DNA from: Candidatus Melainabacteria bacterium
GTDB taxonomy: Bacteria; Cyanobacteriota; Vampirovibrionia; Obscuribacterales; Obscuribacteraceae
DNA: 64,000 bases
Assembly (NCBI GenBank): GCA_016699165.1
Contig: CP064963.1
Span: 3,286,001 to 3,350,000, forward strand
Reading direction: 5' to 3'
Positions 44,529 through 52,471 of the stretch are shown here, piece after piece; position 1 is the stretch's first letter, and every line of letters starts with the position of its first letter. A program made the position numbers and the translations under genes. The notes beneath the pieces were generated by a model. The model did not search any database. It had not been told where the DNA came from and saw nothing but the letters and a program-made list of their open reading frames with translations.

Positions 44529-45584
44529 ATGTCGCAGTCTAATACAAACAGAGTGACACCACATATAGAGCAGCAAGCAATCACTGAATGGGATACCCCA
44601 TTCAACCGCCCAGCCTATGAAGATTCCGAAGCGCTAGGATATTCAAGACAAGCTTCGCAGTATTACCAGCAAGGTCGTACCAGAGAAGCAGAAGCTCTTT
44701 ATAAGCAAGCTTTGCAAATTGCAGAGCAAACAGGCGGCCAAGACACTCCTGCACTGATTACCTGCCTTGAAGACTTAAGCGGATTCTATGTATCGTGTCG
44801 TCAATTAGAAGATGCAGAGCCTTTGGTTTCAAGACTCGTATCTATTAGAGCCCGCGTTTCACAAGCCGACGATTCTTTGCTGATGGCTGCTGTCGACAAG
44901 CTTGCCGAAATATATAAAGCAACAGATCGCGTTGGCGATGCAGTGACTCTCTACAAATTTATGCTCGCAAGACAATCAGACAAATTGGGCTCAGGCTCAG
45001 TATCTTTGATTGGAACAATGTCGCGTTTGTCTTATTGCTATCGCGATCAAGGCAACTGGGAAGCGGCTGAAACGATGCTGCTCAAATGTCGCGAGATTGA
45101 AGAAACAACTTACGGACGCTTCTCTCTAGAAGTAACGACTACGCTCGAAGATCTTGCCGAAGTATATTTGAAGCAAGAAAAATTCGATAAGACTGCCGAA
45201 TCGTTAGAGCGCAAGATTCACATATATGAAGGTATTTACGGTGCCGATTCTTTAGAAGTCGCTACCTGTGTTTTGAAGTTAGCTGAATTGTTATCGAAGG
45301 TGAATATGGTATTGCAAGCAGAGCCTCTGTACAGAAGAGTTGTCGAAATCTATAAAACCGCTCGTTCCAAAGATGAATTCATGGGACTTGCTCGTTCTAA
45401 GACCGGCGAATTTCCTGCCAATGCTCCTGCTGTTACTCCAATCTCGAAGAAGAGTGCTGACAAACCTGTCGAGCAAGAGGAATGCCGCAAGTGGGCAGCG
45501 ATTGCTCCTGCTGCTGCGACTTGTCCAGTTGATACCACTCCGGATGTGCAGATTCCGGCTATTCAAGCCGCTAACGCCAGATAG
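44529..45584 (+). CDS. tetratricopeptide-repeat protein (kinesin-light-chain type)
   Basis: A 351-residue soluble protein. From about 35 to 275 it is built of 42-residue TPR units of the kinesin-light-chain type: YYQQGRTREAEALYKQALQIAE, split here, SGFYVSCRQLEDAEPLV, SYCYRDQGNWEAAETMLL and EVYLKQEKFDKTAESLERK. The C-terminal 75 residues are Ala/Pro-rich and probably unfolded. TPRs bind partner proteins; no partner is obvious. There is no export signal. It is preceded by 285 bp that look non-coding. Confidence 0.85.
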   Translation: MSQSNTNRVTPHIEQQAITEWDTPFNRPAYEDSEALGYSRQASQYYQQGRTREAEALYKQALQIAEQTGGQDTPALITCLEDLSGFYVSCRQLEDAEPLVSRLVSIRARVSQADDSLLMAAVDKLAEIYKATDRVGDAVTLYKFMLARQSDKLGSGSVSLIGTMSRLSYCYRDQGNWEAAETMLLKCREIEETTYGRFSLEVTTTLEDLAEVYLKQEKFDKTAESLERKIHIYEGIYGADSLEVATCVLKLAELLSKVNMVLQAEPLYRRVVEIYKTARSKDEFMGLARSKTGEFPANAPAVTPISKKSADKPVEQEECRKWAAIAPAAATCPVDTTPDVQIPAIQAANAR

Positions 45585-45806
45585 AATTTAGTTACGCAGC
45601 ATCTAATTGCTTCTGTGGGTTGAGAGCTTTTTCTCACCGGGATCGCAACTCTCTTTTTTGTCGTGCTTTTTTAGTTGCTTTAGGCAACTAATTTTAATGC
45701 GAATAAGTGCCATAGAATCAGCTTTTCGGGGCTCAAAAAATACTTGATTAAGTCAAGTAATTATAGGTGAGTAAAAGAGGGCTGCGTCGTGCAAGTCGCA
45801 AGTCAA
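45585..45806. other. non-coding segment after the TPR gene
   Basis: A possible weak terminator for the TPR gene pairs GAGAG near 45624 with CTCTC near 45651, followed by TTTTTT. The rest is AT-rich with stop codons in all frames and leads into the direct repeat copy at 45807. Nothing else supported. Confidence 0.35.
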
Positions 45807-45939
45807 CAAATCGAGTGCAGTTTGATTCGCCTATAACGCCAAAATTTCGAGGCTGGAAACGCTGACTGGCCTTGCGTCCGATTTTGGTTTGTGAGAAAAA
45901 CCATGCGTTTTTAATACTTGATGAGCAAACGCAAAAAAG
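45807..45939. repeat. direct repeat copy 1 (about 133 bp)
   Basis: Very similar, in the same orientation, to 48581-48714. Long exact blocks are shared: TTTGATTCGCCTATAACGCC, CTGGAAACGC, GCGTCCGATTTTGGTTTGTG, and the TTTTTAATACTTGATGAGC block flanked by GCG and AAACGC. By eye most positions match. It contains a short hairpin (GCGTTT/AAACGC). It begins 5 bp beyond the stop of the frameshifted secreted-protein gene. Confidence 0.9.
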
Positions 45940-45943
45940 GACC

Positions 45944-46404
45944 CTACTCCTCAACTTGATCTTGTTCAATCCGACGACGAAGAGTGTAGTCAAAGTCGCC
46001 GGTTAGTGGCTTCCAATCGCTCCAGAAAGATGGTTTGGCATCATAAATGTATTGTCGAGAATTTTCGGTATTAAGACCACGAATATAAATGCCCGATTCA
46101 GTTCGGTTCTGTTTGCCAAAACCAAGATAAGGTGGAGGTCCTGAGCTTCCTTCGTCTCCGTAAATAGCTTCCGATAAACCGCCCGAATTTAGAATAAAAC
46201 TATCAAGTCTTGTATTGGGCAATCCATTATGTTGTTTGGTTTTGATTGATGAAATATTTTTGCAATATTTTTTTGCGTGTTGTTTTGCCTTTTGTGAGTG
46301 GAGTTTTTTAAGAGTGATTTCTGCGACTTACTCTGTTCCTTGGCTGAAACAGGCAGCAGAAAGGAAATAAACGAGATCGAAATTAGAAGCGCTAAATATT
46401 TCAT
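45944..46404 (-). pseudogene. frameshifted copy of the 8211 secreted protein (member B')
   Basis: Frame one, from the ATG at 46404, codes a signal peptide (KYLALLISISFISFLLPVSA) and a basic stretch, then stops near 46189. Frame two holds NGLPNTRLDSFILNSGG, AIYGDEGSSGPPPY and SGIYIRGLNT, almost the same as the gene at 8211-8873, and ends at 45944. Moving back one base at the seven-A run (46268-46274) joins them without a stop; one added A gives exactly 154 codons. An earlier six-A run (46304-46309) would also work. The ATG overlaps the stop of the gene upstream by 4 bp. It is either a pseudogene, an assembly error or a -1 frameshift gene. Confidence 0.8.
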
Positions 46405-46883
46405 GGTGCAACTATATTTAAATCAACTGAAGATTGTTGGCTTTGGTTGGGAACGATTACACTCTCAGAATTTTCGTTTTCGAAGCCTCGCTGTATGTAA
46501 GGATTGTCGTAGTCTTTCCACGATTTGGAAAATGACGGCTCACATTTAAAAATGCCATAGTTGCCAAATTGAAGAGGCATTCCACTTTGATTAAGTTGAT
46601 ATTGTCCAAAGAAGTAGGTGCCTGTATATTCGTCGAAATTAAAAGGAGGCCTCGAGTTACTATTTTTTTCTGGCTTAGGTAGGTCTGCTGAATCTGAGTG
46701 GTTTTTGCCATGTCTATCTTCAACTAATCCGGATTCCAATTTAAATCGCTGTCGCTCCAGATTCTCTTCTTCGTAAATTCTATGAGCACGAAGGTGCTCT
46801 TCATCAACCTTTGCCGTGTCGGCTAAAGCAAAATTCGAACTTGAAAGAAGCATTATTCCTAAAGCGATAAATTTTACTTTCAC
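46401..46883 (-). CDS. exported protein ending in SVDLNIVxP, member A' of the duplicated family
   Basis: From a GTG at 46883 it has 160 residues: a signal peptide (KVKFIALGIMLLSSSNFALA, cleaved before DTAK), a charged helical stretch, then a polar, aromatic-rich part. The longer frame from 46985 adds 34 residues with a poor start and overlaps the opposite gene. The C-terminus SSVDLNIVAP matches TGSVDLNIVSP in the 7078 gene, and the next gene is the counterpart of the 8211 gene, so gene order is kept. The stop and next ATG overlap (ATGA). No known family. Confidence 0.72.
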   Translation of the reverse strand: MKVKFIALGIMLLSSSNFALADTAKVDEEHLRAHRIYEEENLERQRFKLESGLVEDRHGKNHSDSADLPKPEKNSNSRPPFNFDEYTGTYFFGQYQLNQSGMPLQFGNYGIFKCEPSFSKSWKDYDNPYIQRGFENENSESVIVPNQSQQSSVDLNIVAP

Positions 46884-46971
46884 AAAAACAGGCTCGAATA
46901 GTAAGTAATTCCAGAATGCCAGAATTAACAAGTCAGCGCAACTTAGAAGTGGAATCCTGTCGTAAGTAGAG

Positions 46972-47511
46972 ATGTTACAATACATGAGTTATGGAATTAC
47001 CATTGCTATAACTCCTCTTCTGAAATCAAGGGAAGGCACGTTTTCGGTGAATTTCAAATCGATTCTCTTTAATATTCTTGCTTTCTTAATTCCTGCGCTA
47101 GGTGCTGGAGGCTTCGTTAGTGCTTCAGTTTCTAGTCATCTCACCAAAGCTAGCTATGCACCTGCTGAAATCGAACTGGCGAGAGTTATCTTCTTCGCTG
47201 CCACATTTCTTCTTGCTGGGTTATTTGGTTTGGCAATGAGCAAAGCTTGGACCTTTAGACAGCAAAAAAGTCTTTCTATTTTCGCGTTGGTAGTTTTTTT
47301 GCTAATCGGTCTTATCTTTGCAAACGTGAGCTTGACAGACTTTTACGACAACCCCAGTGGTCCCGTGACAGAATGGTTTTTCAATTCTTTAGGAGCTTTT
47401 TGTCTGTTTGGATTATTGCCCGCCACATTGGCTTTCGTTTTTAGTTGGCTCAAGAATCGCCCTATATCTCGTTTGGATGAAGCTGTCGAATCTCCTTCAT
47501 CTGTTTCATGA
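46972..47511 (+). CDS. small four-helix membrane protein of unknown function
   Basis: A 179-residue protein with four probable membrane helices (ILFNILAFLIPALGAGGFV, VIFFAATFLLAGLFGLAM, IFALVVFLLIGLIFA and AFCLFGLLPATLAFVFSWL) and short polar ends. A GTG at 47048, just before NFKSILFNI, is a plausible alternative start that would drop the odd first 25 residues. The 3' end overlaps the opposite-strand lysozyme-like gene by 50 bp. I know no family. It is the only plus-strand gene inside the direct-repeat interval. Confidence 0.55.
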   Translation: MLQYMSYGITIAITPLLKSREGTFSVNFKSILFNILAFLIPALGAGGFVSASVSSHLTKASYAPAEIELARVIFFAATFLLAGLFGLAMSKAWTFRQQKSLSIFALVVFLLIGLIFANVSLTDFYDNPSGPVTEWFFNSLGAFCLFGLLPATLAFVFSWLKNRPISRLDEAVESPSSVS

Positions 47512-48526
47512 CATTACCGACATGGTTAGGGTCGGCTGGATTGTAGGTCCTAATGAGAGCCTCGGTGCGTTTCTTTTGATCACCGGATTGCCAAAGTTTA
47601 GTTATGGTGTCATTTTCAGATTGCGGACGATCCGGGCAAGGTGGCAATCCGCGCTCTAATCGATCAATTTTGTCTGCGAAATAGGCACCAACAAGAATAG
47701 GTGCATTCTTTGGCTCTAAAGCCTTTTGCGCTATTGTTGCCTCCCTTTCCGCAATGGTCATTCCAGCCAGTCGAGCAGCTTGAATAGTCGGTTCTGTGAG
47801 ATTTGTGAGCTGTTCCGGATATTTTTTAACTAAGTCTTCGATGGTGCGAACTTTCATTTGTGCTGGACCAATCGTCCAGTTGAACAATTTTGGAATTTGT
47901 CCCTCTTCAACTAGCGGGTCTTGAATCTGCGTGTCTTTCGGTTTCAAAAAATACTGTTCGTTCCTGATTATGGCTGGAATTAAAGCCGAATCAATGTCAT
48001 ATTTGCCAAAATTGAAAGCTTGGAATGCTGATTTTGCAGCAGTGTAATCAACTTTCTCGTCGAGATTTGAACGTCCTGGATGTTCAAAATTGTAGTATCC
48101 CTGCTTGATCTGTTTGCCAAGATCGCTCGCGATTATTGAATCTGAAGTCGGTGAAATAGAGTCAGATTGAACGTCTTGATATAGCTGCATTTGCTCAAAA
48201 TCGGTTGATTTTACTGATTCAAACCAGTTACTAGACTCATCACCTATCTGCTCTTTTTGCTCAATCCCTTTAGCAGTTAGTATCTGTCCGTCTCCAAAAT
48301 CTATTCCAAAGGAGGACTGAACAAGAGCGGGGAGCTCTATTTCGGAGGGATGCTGGTCCCTTGCATGACCTTGAGTATTGGCTTGCTGCCAGGTTTTTTG
48401 GCGACTTTCATCAGTTATAGTGGATTCTTGTTTAGTTTTTGTATCTGTTTGAGCGAGCTTAATTTCACGGCTTTCACCGCTTTCTTGTGTTTCGCCAGTT
48501 TCTGGAATATCTGCCATATTTGCCAT
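47462..48526 (-). CDS. lysozyme/transglycosylase-like protein without a signal peptide
   Basis: From the ATG at 48526 (GAGGGG three bases upstream) it has 354 residues; the open frame to a TTG at 48583 runs into the direct repeat and is rejected. The first 130 residues are polar and Gln/Ser/Thr-rich. The rest (about 175-350) looks like a lysozyme-fold domain: IPAIIRNEQYFL with a possible catalytic Glu, WTIGPAQMKVRTIEDLVKKYP like the SLT 'G.MQi' segment, and LIRTYNPADPNHVGNV like the 'YNaG...v..v' end. With no signal peptide it may leave the cell by another route. Fold assignment is tentative. Confidence 0.5.
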   Translation of the reverse strand: MANMADIPETGETQESGESREIKLAQTDTKTKQESTITDESRQKTWQQANTQGHARDQHPSEIELPALVQSSFGIDFGDGQILTAKGIEQKEQIGDESSNWFESVKSTDFEQMQLYQDVQSDSISPTSDSIIASDLGKQIKQGYYNFEHPGRSNLDEKVDYTAAKSAFQAFNFGKYDIDSALIPAIIRNEQYFLKPKDTQIQDPLVEEGQIPKLFNWTIGPAQMKVRTIEDLVKKYPEQLTNLTEPTIQAARLAGMTIAEREATIAQKALEPKNAPILVGAYFADKIDRLERGLPPCPDRPQSENDTITKLWQSGDQKKRTEALIRTYNPADPNHVGNVMKQMKEIRQLHPNEI

Positions 48527-48580
48527 ATACCCCTCATAGGCGTGGAACTGGCAGTGATGCGAAAAGCCTTTAGTCTTAAA

Positions 48581-48714
48581 CAATTCGACTGGAATTTGAT
48601 TCGCCTATAACGCCAAAAAAATCGTGTCTGGAAACGCAGACAGGACTAGCGTCCGATTTTGGTTTGTGAGGAAAACCACGCGTTTTTAATACTTGATGAG
48701 CAAACGCAAAAAAG
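48581..48714. repeat. direct repeat copy 2 (about 134 bp)
   Basis: Counterpart of 45807-45939, about 2.77 kb away, same orientation. It differs by scattered substitutions and one base of length. It contains a perfect TGTCTG-GAAACG-CAGACA hairpin (near 48625) that is not conserved in copy 1, and the shared GCGTTT/AAACGC hairpin. It lies between the stop of the TPR membrane gene and the start of the lysozyme-like gene. Confidence 0.9.
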
Positions 48715-48785
48715 ACCTATGCGTATGGCGTAAGATTTTCGACAAGTTTTGCAAGGAACTTGCAGAGCGCTAAGAGCGCGCAAGT

Positions 48786-49688
48786 TTATTGAATCTCTTC
48801 GGCGTTAGCATCAACTTTGGCAGGCGTGCTCAAATCAATTAGAGCCTTGGCGGCGAAGTTATCTTGGGGATTCATTTCGCTTGCCTGCTTCAATTCTTTG
48901 GTTGCTTCTGCCATTTGCTTTTCGTGCGCAAGAGCTATACCTAAGTGATAATGAGCGTTGGCGTTGCTTGGATCTAGTTTGACCGCTTCCTGATAATAAG
49001 GCAGTGCTTGAGCCCATGAGCCAGCCTTTTCATATGCAATTGCCTGAGCCAAAACAATCAAAGCTGTTCCGGTTTTGTCGTCTTTGTTTTGAGCTTGCAT
49101 TTCTTTTTTGAGAGCTTCGAGACTCTGAATCTTGTTGTCACCCTCGCCTTCAAGGGCTTGAGAGAATTGAGCTTGCATGCCGCCTGGAAGATTTTTGTTT
49201 TCTATGACGTCAACATTTTTCAAATCGGCTTTCATGCGCGATGGTTTTCCAACCACTTTTGCAAGAGCAATTTGATTGAAAACGCGCACGTCGCCTGCTG
49301 GAATCAAGCCTTTTACTTGTAATTCGCCTTTGCCAAATTCGCTTCCGTCGCTACCAGTTAGTACATAATCGAAAGTGGGATTTTTGACATCGACTGCGTT
49401 ATAGTTCGCCACTTCAACATCGACTAGTGCTTGAGTACCGCTCATAGAGGGCTTCTGAAACACAATGGAGACGTTGCGTAAATATTGATTCGTCTTAAAA
49501 TTGACGAAGAATAATACCGCTTGCACGATACCAAATATGATGCCACCTAAAACGAGCACGAGCAATCCGCCTTTCAACATTTTGCTCAGGCCGGAAGATG
49601 TATTGGAGCTTGCGGTGCGCTCGTAGAAATCAGTTTCGATCTTTACTTGGTCAGCATCTTGATTCTGATTTTGGTCGGTCATTTTCAT
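48786..49688 (-). CDS. TPR protein with one membrane helix
   Basis: A 300-residue protein with a polar N-terminus, one membrane helix (about 36-62, GGLLVLVLGGIIFGIVQAVL), a beta-rich periplasmic domain (about 70-170) and two or three TPR units (about 205-285, AYEKAGSWAQALPYYQEAVK and HYHLGIALAHEKQMAEA). Orientation suggests that the TPRs lie outside the cytoplasm. It begins exactly after the SpoIID-like gene stop (adjacent bases), so the two are one operon and may form a cell-wall complex. ATG at 49688, with a second in-frame ATG two codons on. Confidence 0.85.
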   Translation of the reverse strand: MKMTDQNQNQDADQVKIETDFYERTASSNTSSGLSKMLKGGLLVLVLGGIIFGIVQAVLFFVNFKTNQYLRNVSIVFQKPSMSGTQALVDVEVANYNAVDVKNPTFDYVLTGSDGSEFGKGELQVKGLIPAGDVRVFNQIALAKVVGKPSRMKADLKNVDVIENKNLPGGMQAQFSQALEGEGDNKIQSLEALKKEMQAQNKDDKTGTALIVLAQAIAYEKAGSWAQALPYYQEAVKLDPSNANAHYHLGIALAHEKQMAEATKELKQASEMNPQDNFAAKALIDLSTPAKVDANAEEIQ

Positions 49689-50954
49689 TTAATTTCCTGG
49701 CATTGCATAAGATTCGGCCCTATATCTATCTAGATAGTCGAGCTGCAATTTGCCGCTTGAATCTTGATAGTATTGCAAAAGAATTTGATCGAAGCGCCAT
49801 CCGCGCTTGGCGAGCAGGTTTGCACCGTGTTGACTGAGACCGCGTGCGCCATTTCCCTTGCCTCGACAAGTGAAAACCCAGTTGCCTCCAGCATCGCTTA
49901 CATCAAGAATTCCGGCTGTAGTAAGTCCAAGCATTTTGGATAACACAAGACCGTTTACGTCTTTGGAGCCGTTTCTGCCCATGATTTGAATGGCTGTAGC
50001 AAATCCATTTGGGTGCCATTGCTTTACGGTGACACCAAGAATGCCTGAGACGCCCGTGATGGTTTCCAATTTCTGGTTGGATACAACGTGTTTTCTGATA
50101 TTTAAATTCTCGTCGCTTGTTTTGTTGCTTCCGCCAATTGTGGCTCGATAAAATCCAGCTTTGACGATGCCCGAGTTTTTGAGTACGATGCCGCGAGTTT
50201 GACGAACCGCTGCAAATGTTGACGGTTGTTCGCAGGCAAGTCCTTTGTACATTTGGTCGCTTACGTTTGGAACCAGGTCGTAGCCGGTGCTCTTGTACCA
50301 TTTGCTTTTCGACGGTCCCATGTGCGCCCAGGCGTAGCTTCGGGCTGCAACCGCTTGCGCCTTGAGTGCCTCTAAGTGCCAACTGGGTGGCATTTCCGCC
50401 GGCACGCAGCCAAGCAAATAATCTTCCAGGTCAAGCAGGTTAATGACATTGAGCTTGCCGTTGACCACGACGATTTCAAGACATCCTCTCCACCAACCGT
50501 TATTGGTCCAGACTCGAAAGTCGGGACTTGTTATATAAGTACGGCGGTCTCGCGCTATAGGAAAGCTGCGACCGGTCGCCAGTTCAGTGATTCCGCTTGC
50601 AGTGATGTTGTAAACAGTTTGCGGCTTGAGCGCGCAGACGGGTCTGCCATCGACCACCACGGCTCCAGGCGTCCAAACGGCAAAACGTGCCCAGGGGACT
50701 TGTCTGTGAATTCCGACTCGAATTGGGTGAAGCATCGGCGGATAAAAACTGGGCGCAGCCATTCGATAAGTTGCTTGCTGCACTTGACCTCTAACAGGCT
50801 TCTTGGTTTCTGCTTCTTGCGTAGCCTCAGAGCTGTCTTCCTCCTCGTCATCAGCAAAAGCGGGCATTGCAAAGACGCCTGTAATTAATGCCAAACCCAG
50901 GCTAAAAATGGAGGTAAATTTGGTGATAGAGTTGTAGCGCCCGAAAAGCCGCAT
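49689..50954 (-). CDS. exported SpoIID/LytB-domain peptidoglycan lytic protein
   Basis: A 421-residue protein with a Sec signal (SIFSLGLALITGVFAMPAFA), an acidic linker and a SpoIID domain (about 160-400). The catalytic motif is GCVPAEMPPSWHLEALKAQ, with Glu187 as the presumed catalytic residue. Also present are AVAARSYAWAH, GLACEQPSTFAAVRQTRG and the C-terminal GLSQHGANLLAKRGW. SpoIID-type enzymes cleave glycan strands that lack stem peptides. The family is known from sporulation but is also common in cyanobacteria and other non-sporulating bacteria. It is followed without a gap by the TPR membrane gene. Confidence 0.9.
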   Translation of the reverse strand: MRLFGRYNSITKFTSIFSLGLALITGVFAMPAFADDEEEDSSEATQEAETKKPVRGQVQQATYRMAAPSFYPPMLHPIRVGIHRQVPWARFAVWTPGAVVVDGRPVCALKPQTVYNITASGITELATGRSFPIARDRRTYITSPDFRVWTNNGWWRGCLEIVVVNGKLNVINLLDLEDYLLGCVPAEMPPSWHLEALKAQAVAARSYAWAHMGPSKSKWYKSTGYDLVPNVSDQMYKGLACEQPSTFAAVRQTRGIVLKNSGIVKAGFYRATIGGSNKTSDENLNIRKHVVSNQKLETITGVSGILGVTVKQWHPNGFATAIQIMGRNGSKDVNGLVLSKMLGLTTAGILDVSDAGGNWVFTCRGKGNGARGLSQHGANLLAKRGWRFDQILLQYYQDSSGKLQLDYLDRYRAESYAMPGN

Positions 50955-51060
50955 AATCGAAAAAATATAAACCCAAACTAACGACGTCAGATCTCAATTT
51001 TAAATTAGACAGATCCAAAAGAATGTGATTGTTAGCAGCAATTTTATAGAATTAGGACAA

Positions 51061-51744
51061 ATGAAGAAAATACTTATAGTTGATGACGAAGTAGATATTG
51101 CCAATTCAATTCAGTACGTCCTGAATCAGGAAGGGTTTGTGACCTTTCTGGCGTACAACGGACTGAAGGCTATGGACCTCATAACCAAAGAGAAGCCCGA
51201 TCTGGTCATTCTCGATTTGATGATGCCAGGAATCGACGGCTACGAAGTTTGCAGACGCATTCGCTCTACAGACAAGAAAACGCCAATTTTGATGTTGACT
51301 GCCCGCACTTCCGAAATCGACACCGTAGTCGGCTTGGAGCTTGGCGCCAACGACTATATTGCAAAGCCCGTTCGTTTGCGCGAGCTTGTCGCCCGTGTCA
51401 AAGCTCATTTGCGCGAAGCGCCAGAAGTGCAAGTGACCTCAGGCGGAATTAAGCTGGGCGAATTATCTATAGATCCCGAAAGTCGCACTGTGAAAGTTTC
51501 GGAGCGCGAAATCGACCTTACTTTTAAAGAATTCGAATTGTTGTTGGCGCTTGCTCGCCAGCCGAATCGTGTTTTTTCGCGTGATCAGCTATTTTCGCAA
51601 GTATGGGGTTCAGACTTTCTGGGCGAAAGCCGGACGGTTGACGTACATGTAAGATACTTGCGCGAAAAACTGGAAGAAAATCCAAGCCAACCAAATCACA
51701 TTCTCACCGTGCGTGGAGTAGGCTACCGCCTTGTTTGGACTTAG
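51061..51744 (+). CDS. OmpR/PhoB-type response regulator without a nearby kinase
   Basis: A 227-residue regulator. From the ATG at 51061 (AGGA four bases upstream) it starts MKKILIVDDEVDIANS. The phosphoacceptor is Asp52 (ILDLMMPGIDGYEV); switch residues lie in ILMLTAR and YIAKPVRLRELVARV. A linker leads to a winged-helix DNA-binding domain (TFKEFELLLALARQPNRVFSRDQL, split; VDVHVRYLREKLEENP; GVGYRLV). No sensor kinase is next to it, so it is an orphan. Its last 14 bases overlap the start of the next gene. Confidence 0.93.
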   Translation: MKKILIVDDEVDIANSIQYVLNQEGFVTFLAYNGLKAMDLITKEKPDLVILDLMMPGIDGYEVCRRIRSTDKKTPILMLTARTSEIDTVVGLELGANDYIAKPVRLRELVARVKAHLREAPEVQVTSGGIKLGELSIDPESRTVKVSEREIDLTFKEFELLLALARQPNRVFSRDQLFSQVWGSDFLGESRTVDVHVRYLREKLEENPSQPNHILTVRGVGYRLVWT

Positions 51745-52471
51745 AGCATTTGCACTTGCCTTTTCAATTCTGGCTCTTGGTGCGCCTTTGCGTGCAGAAG
51801 AAGCTATAGAAGAAATGGCCAATAAGGACGTGAAGCTGGGCGATAAGGTCGCACCTCGCGATGAAAAGGCAGTCTGGAACAAAAAATACGATCGCAAAAT
51901 GTTTTTGTTCGGCAAAAAGCCAAATGTCTTTTTTGCTTCGCAACTAGATAAGCTAACTCCCGGAAAATTATTGTTGCCGGCTGAAGGCGAAGGGCGAAAC
52001 GCTGTTTACGCCGCTAAACAAAAATGGAAAGTAGACGCTTTTGATGTAAGCGACGTTGCCAAAGACAAAGCTTTAAAATTTGCCGAAGAAGAAAAAGTCG
52101 CTATCAATTATTTTGTAAGTGACGCATCAATTGTCGATTTAAAGCCAAATGACTACGACGCCGTTGCAGTGATATTTTTTCAGCCTCAAGATAACGAAGC
52201 GACTTCTAAGTTTTTCACCAAGTTGAAAAACTCGGTCAAGCCGGGCGGTTCGATAATTGTCGAAGGCTTTGCCAAGTCACATTTAAAACTGAAAACTAGA
52301 TTCGGTCCCAAAGATCTTTCTTGCATGTACGACAAAAAATTTCTCAAAGGTAATTTCAAAGATTGGAAAATCAGCCTAATAAAAGAACGCAAAACGGTTT
52401 TAGATGAAGGTATGCATGACGGAAAAGCAATAGTCATCGACTTCGTGGCTGAAAAACCAAATGAGAAATAA
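51731..52471 (+). CDS. class I methyltransferase (TehB-like) with an apparent signal peptide
   Basis: A 246-residue protein. The TTG start at 51731, inside the regulator gene, gives a typical Sec signal (FGLRAFALAFSILALGAPLRA). The rest is a SAM-dependent methyltransferase of the TehB-like group: AVWNKKYDRKMFLFGKKPN, the SAM loop LLPAEGEGRNAVYAAKQKW, DAFDVSDVAKDKAL and YDAVAVIFFQPQ. An exported SAM enzyme would be odd, as SAM is not known in the periplasm. An ATG at 51814 would give a cytoplasmic form without the signal. Possibly the signal is cryptic or the protein has lost catalysis. Overlaps the next gene by 11 bp. Confidence 0.78.
   Translation: MFGLRAFALAFSILALGAPLRAEEAIEEMANKDVKLGDKVAPRDEKAVWNKKYDRKMFLFGKKPNVFFASQLDKLTPGKLLLPAEGEGRNAVYAAKQKWKVDAFDVSDVAKDKALKFAEEEKVAINYFVSDASIVDLKPNDYDAVAVIFFQPQDNEATSKFFTKLKNSVKPGGSIIVEGFAKSHLKLKTRFGPKDLSCMYDKKFLKGNFKDWKISLIKERKTVLDEGMHDGKAIVIDFVAEKPNEK

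Noticed and set aside
48625..48645. GTCTG...CAGAC hairpin in repeat copy 2 as a conserved element
   Set aside because: Copy 1 does not keep the pairing, so it is not a conserved structure of the repeat.
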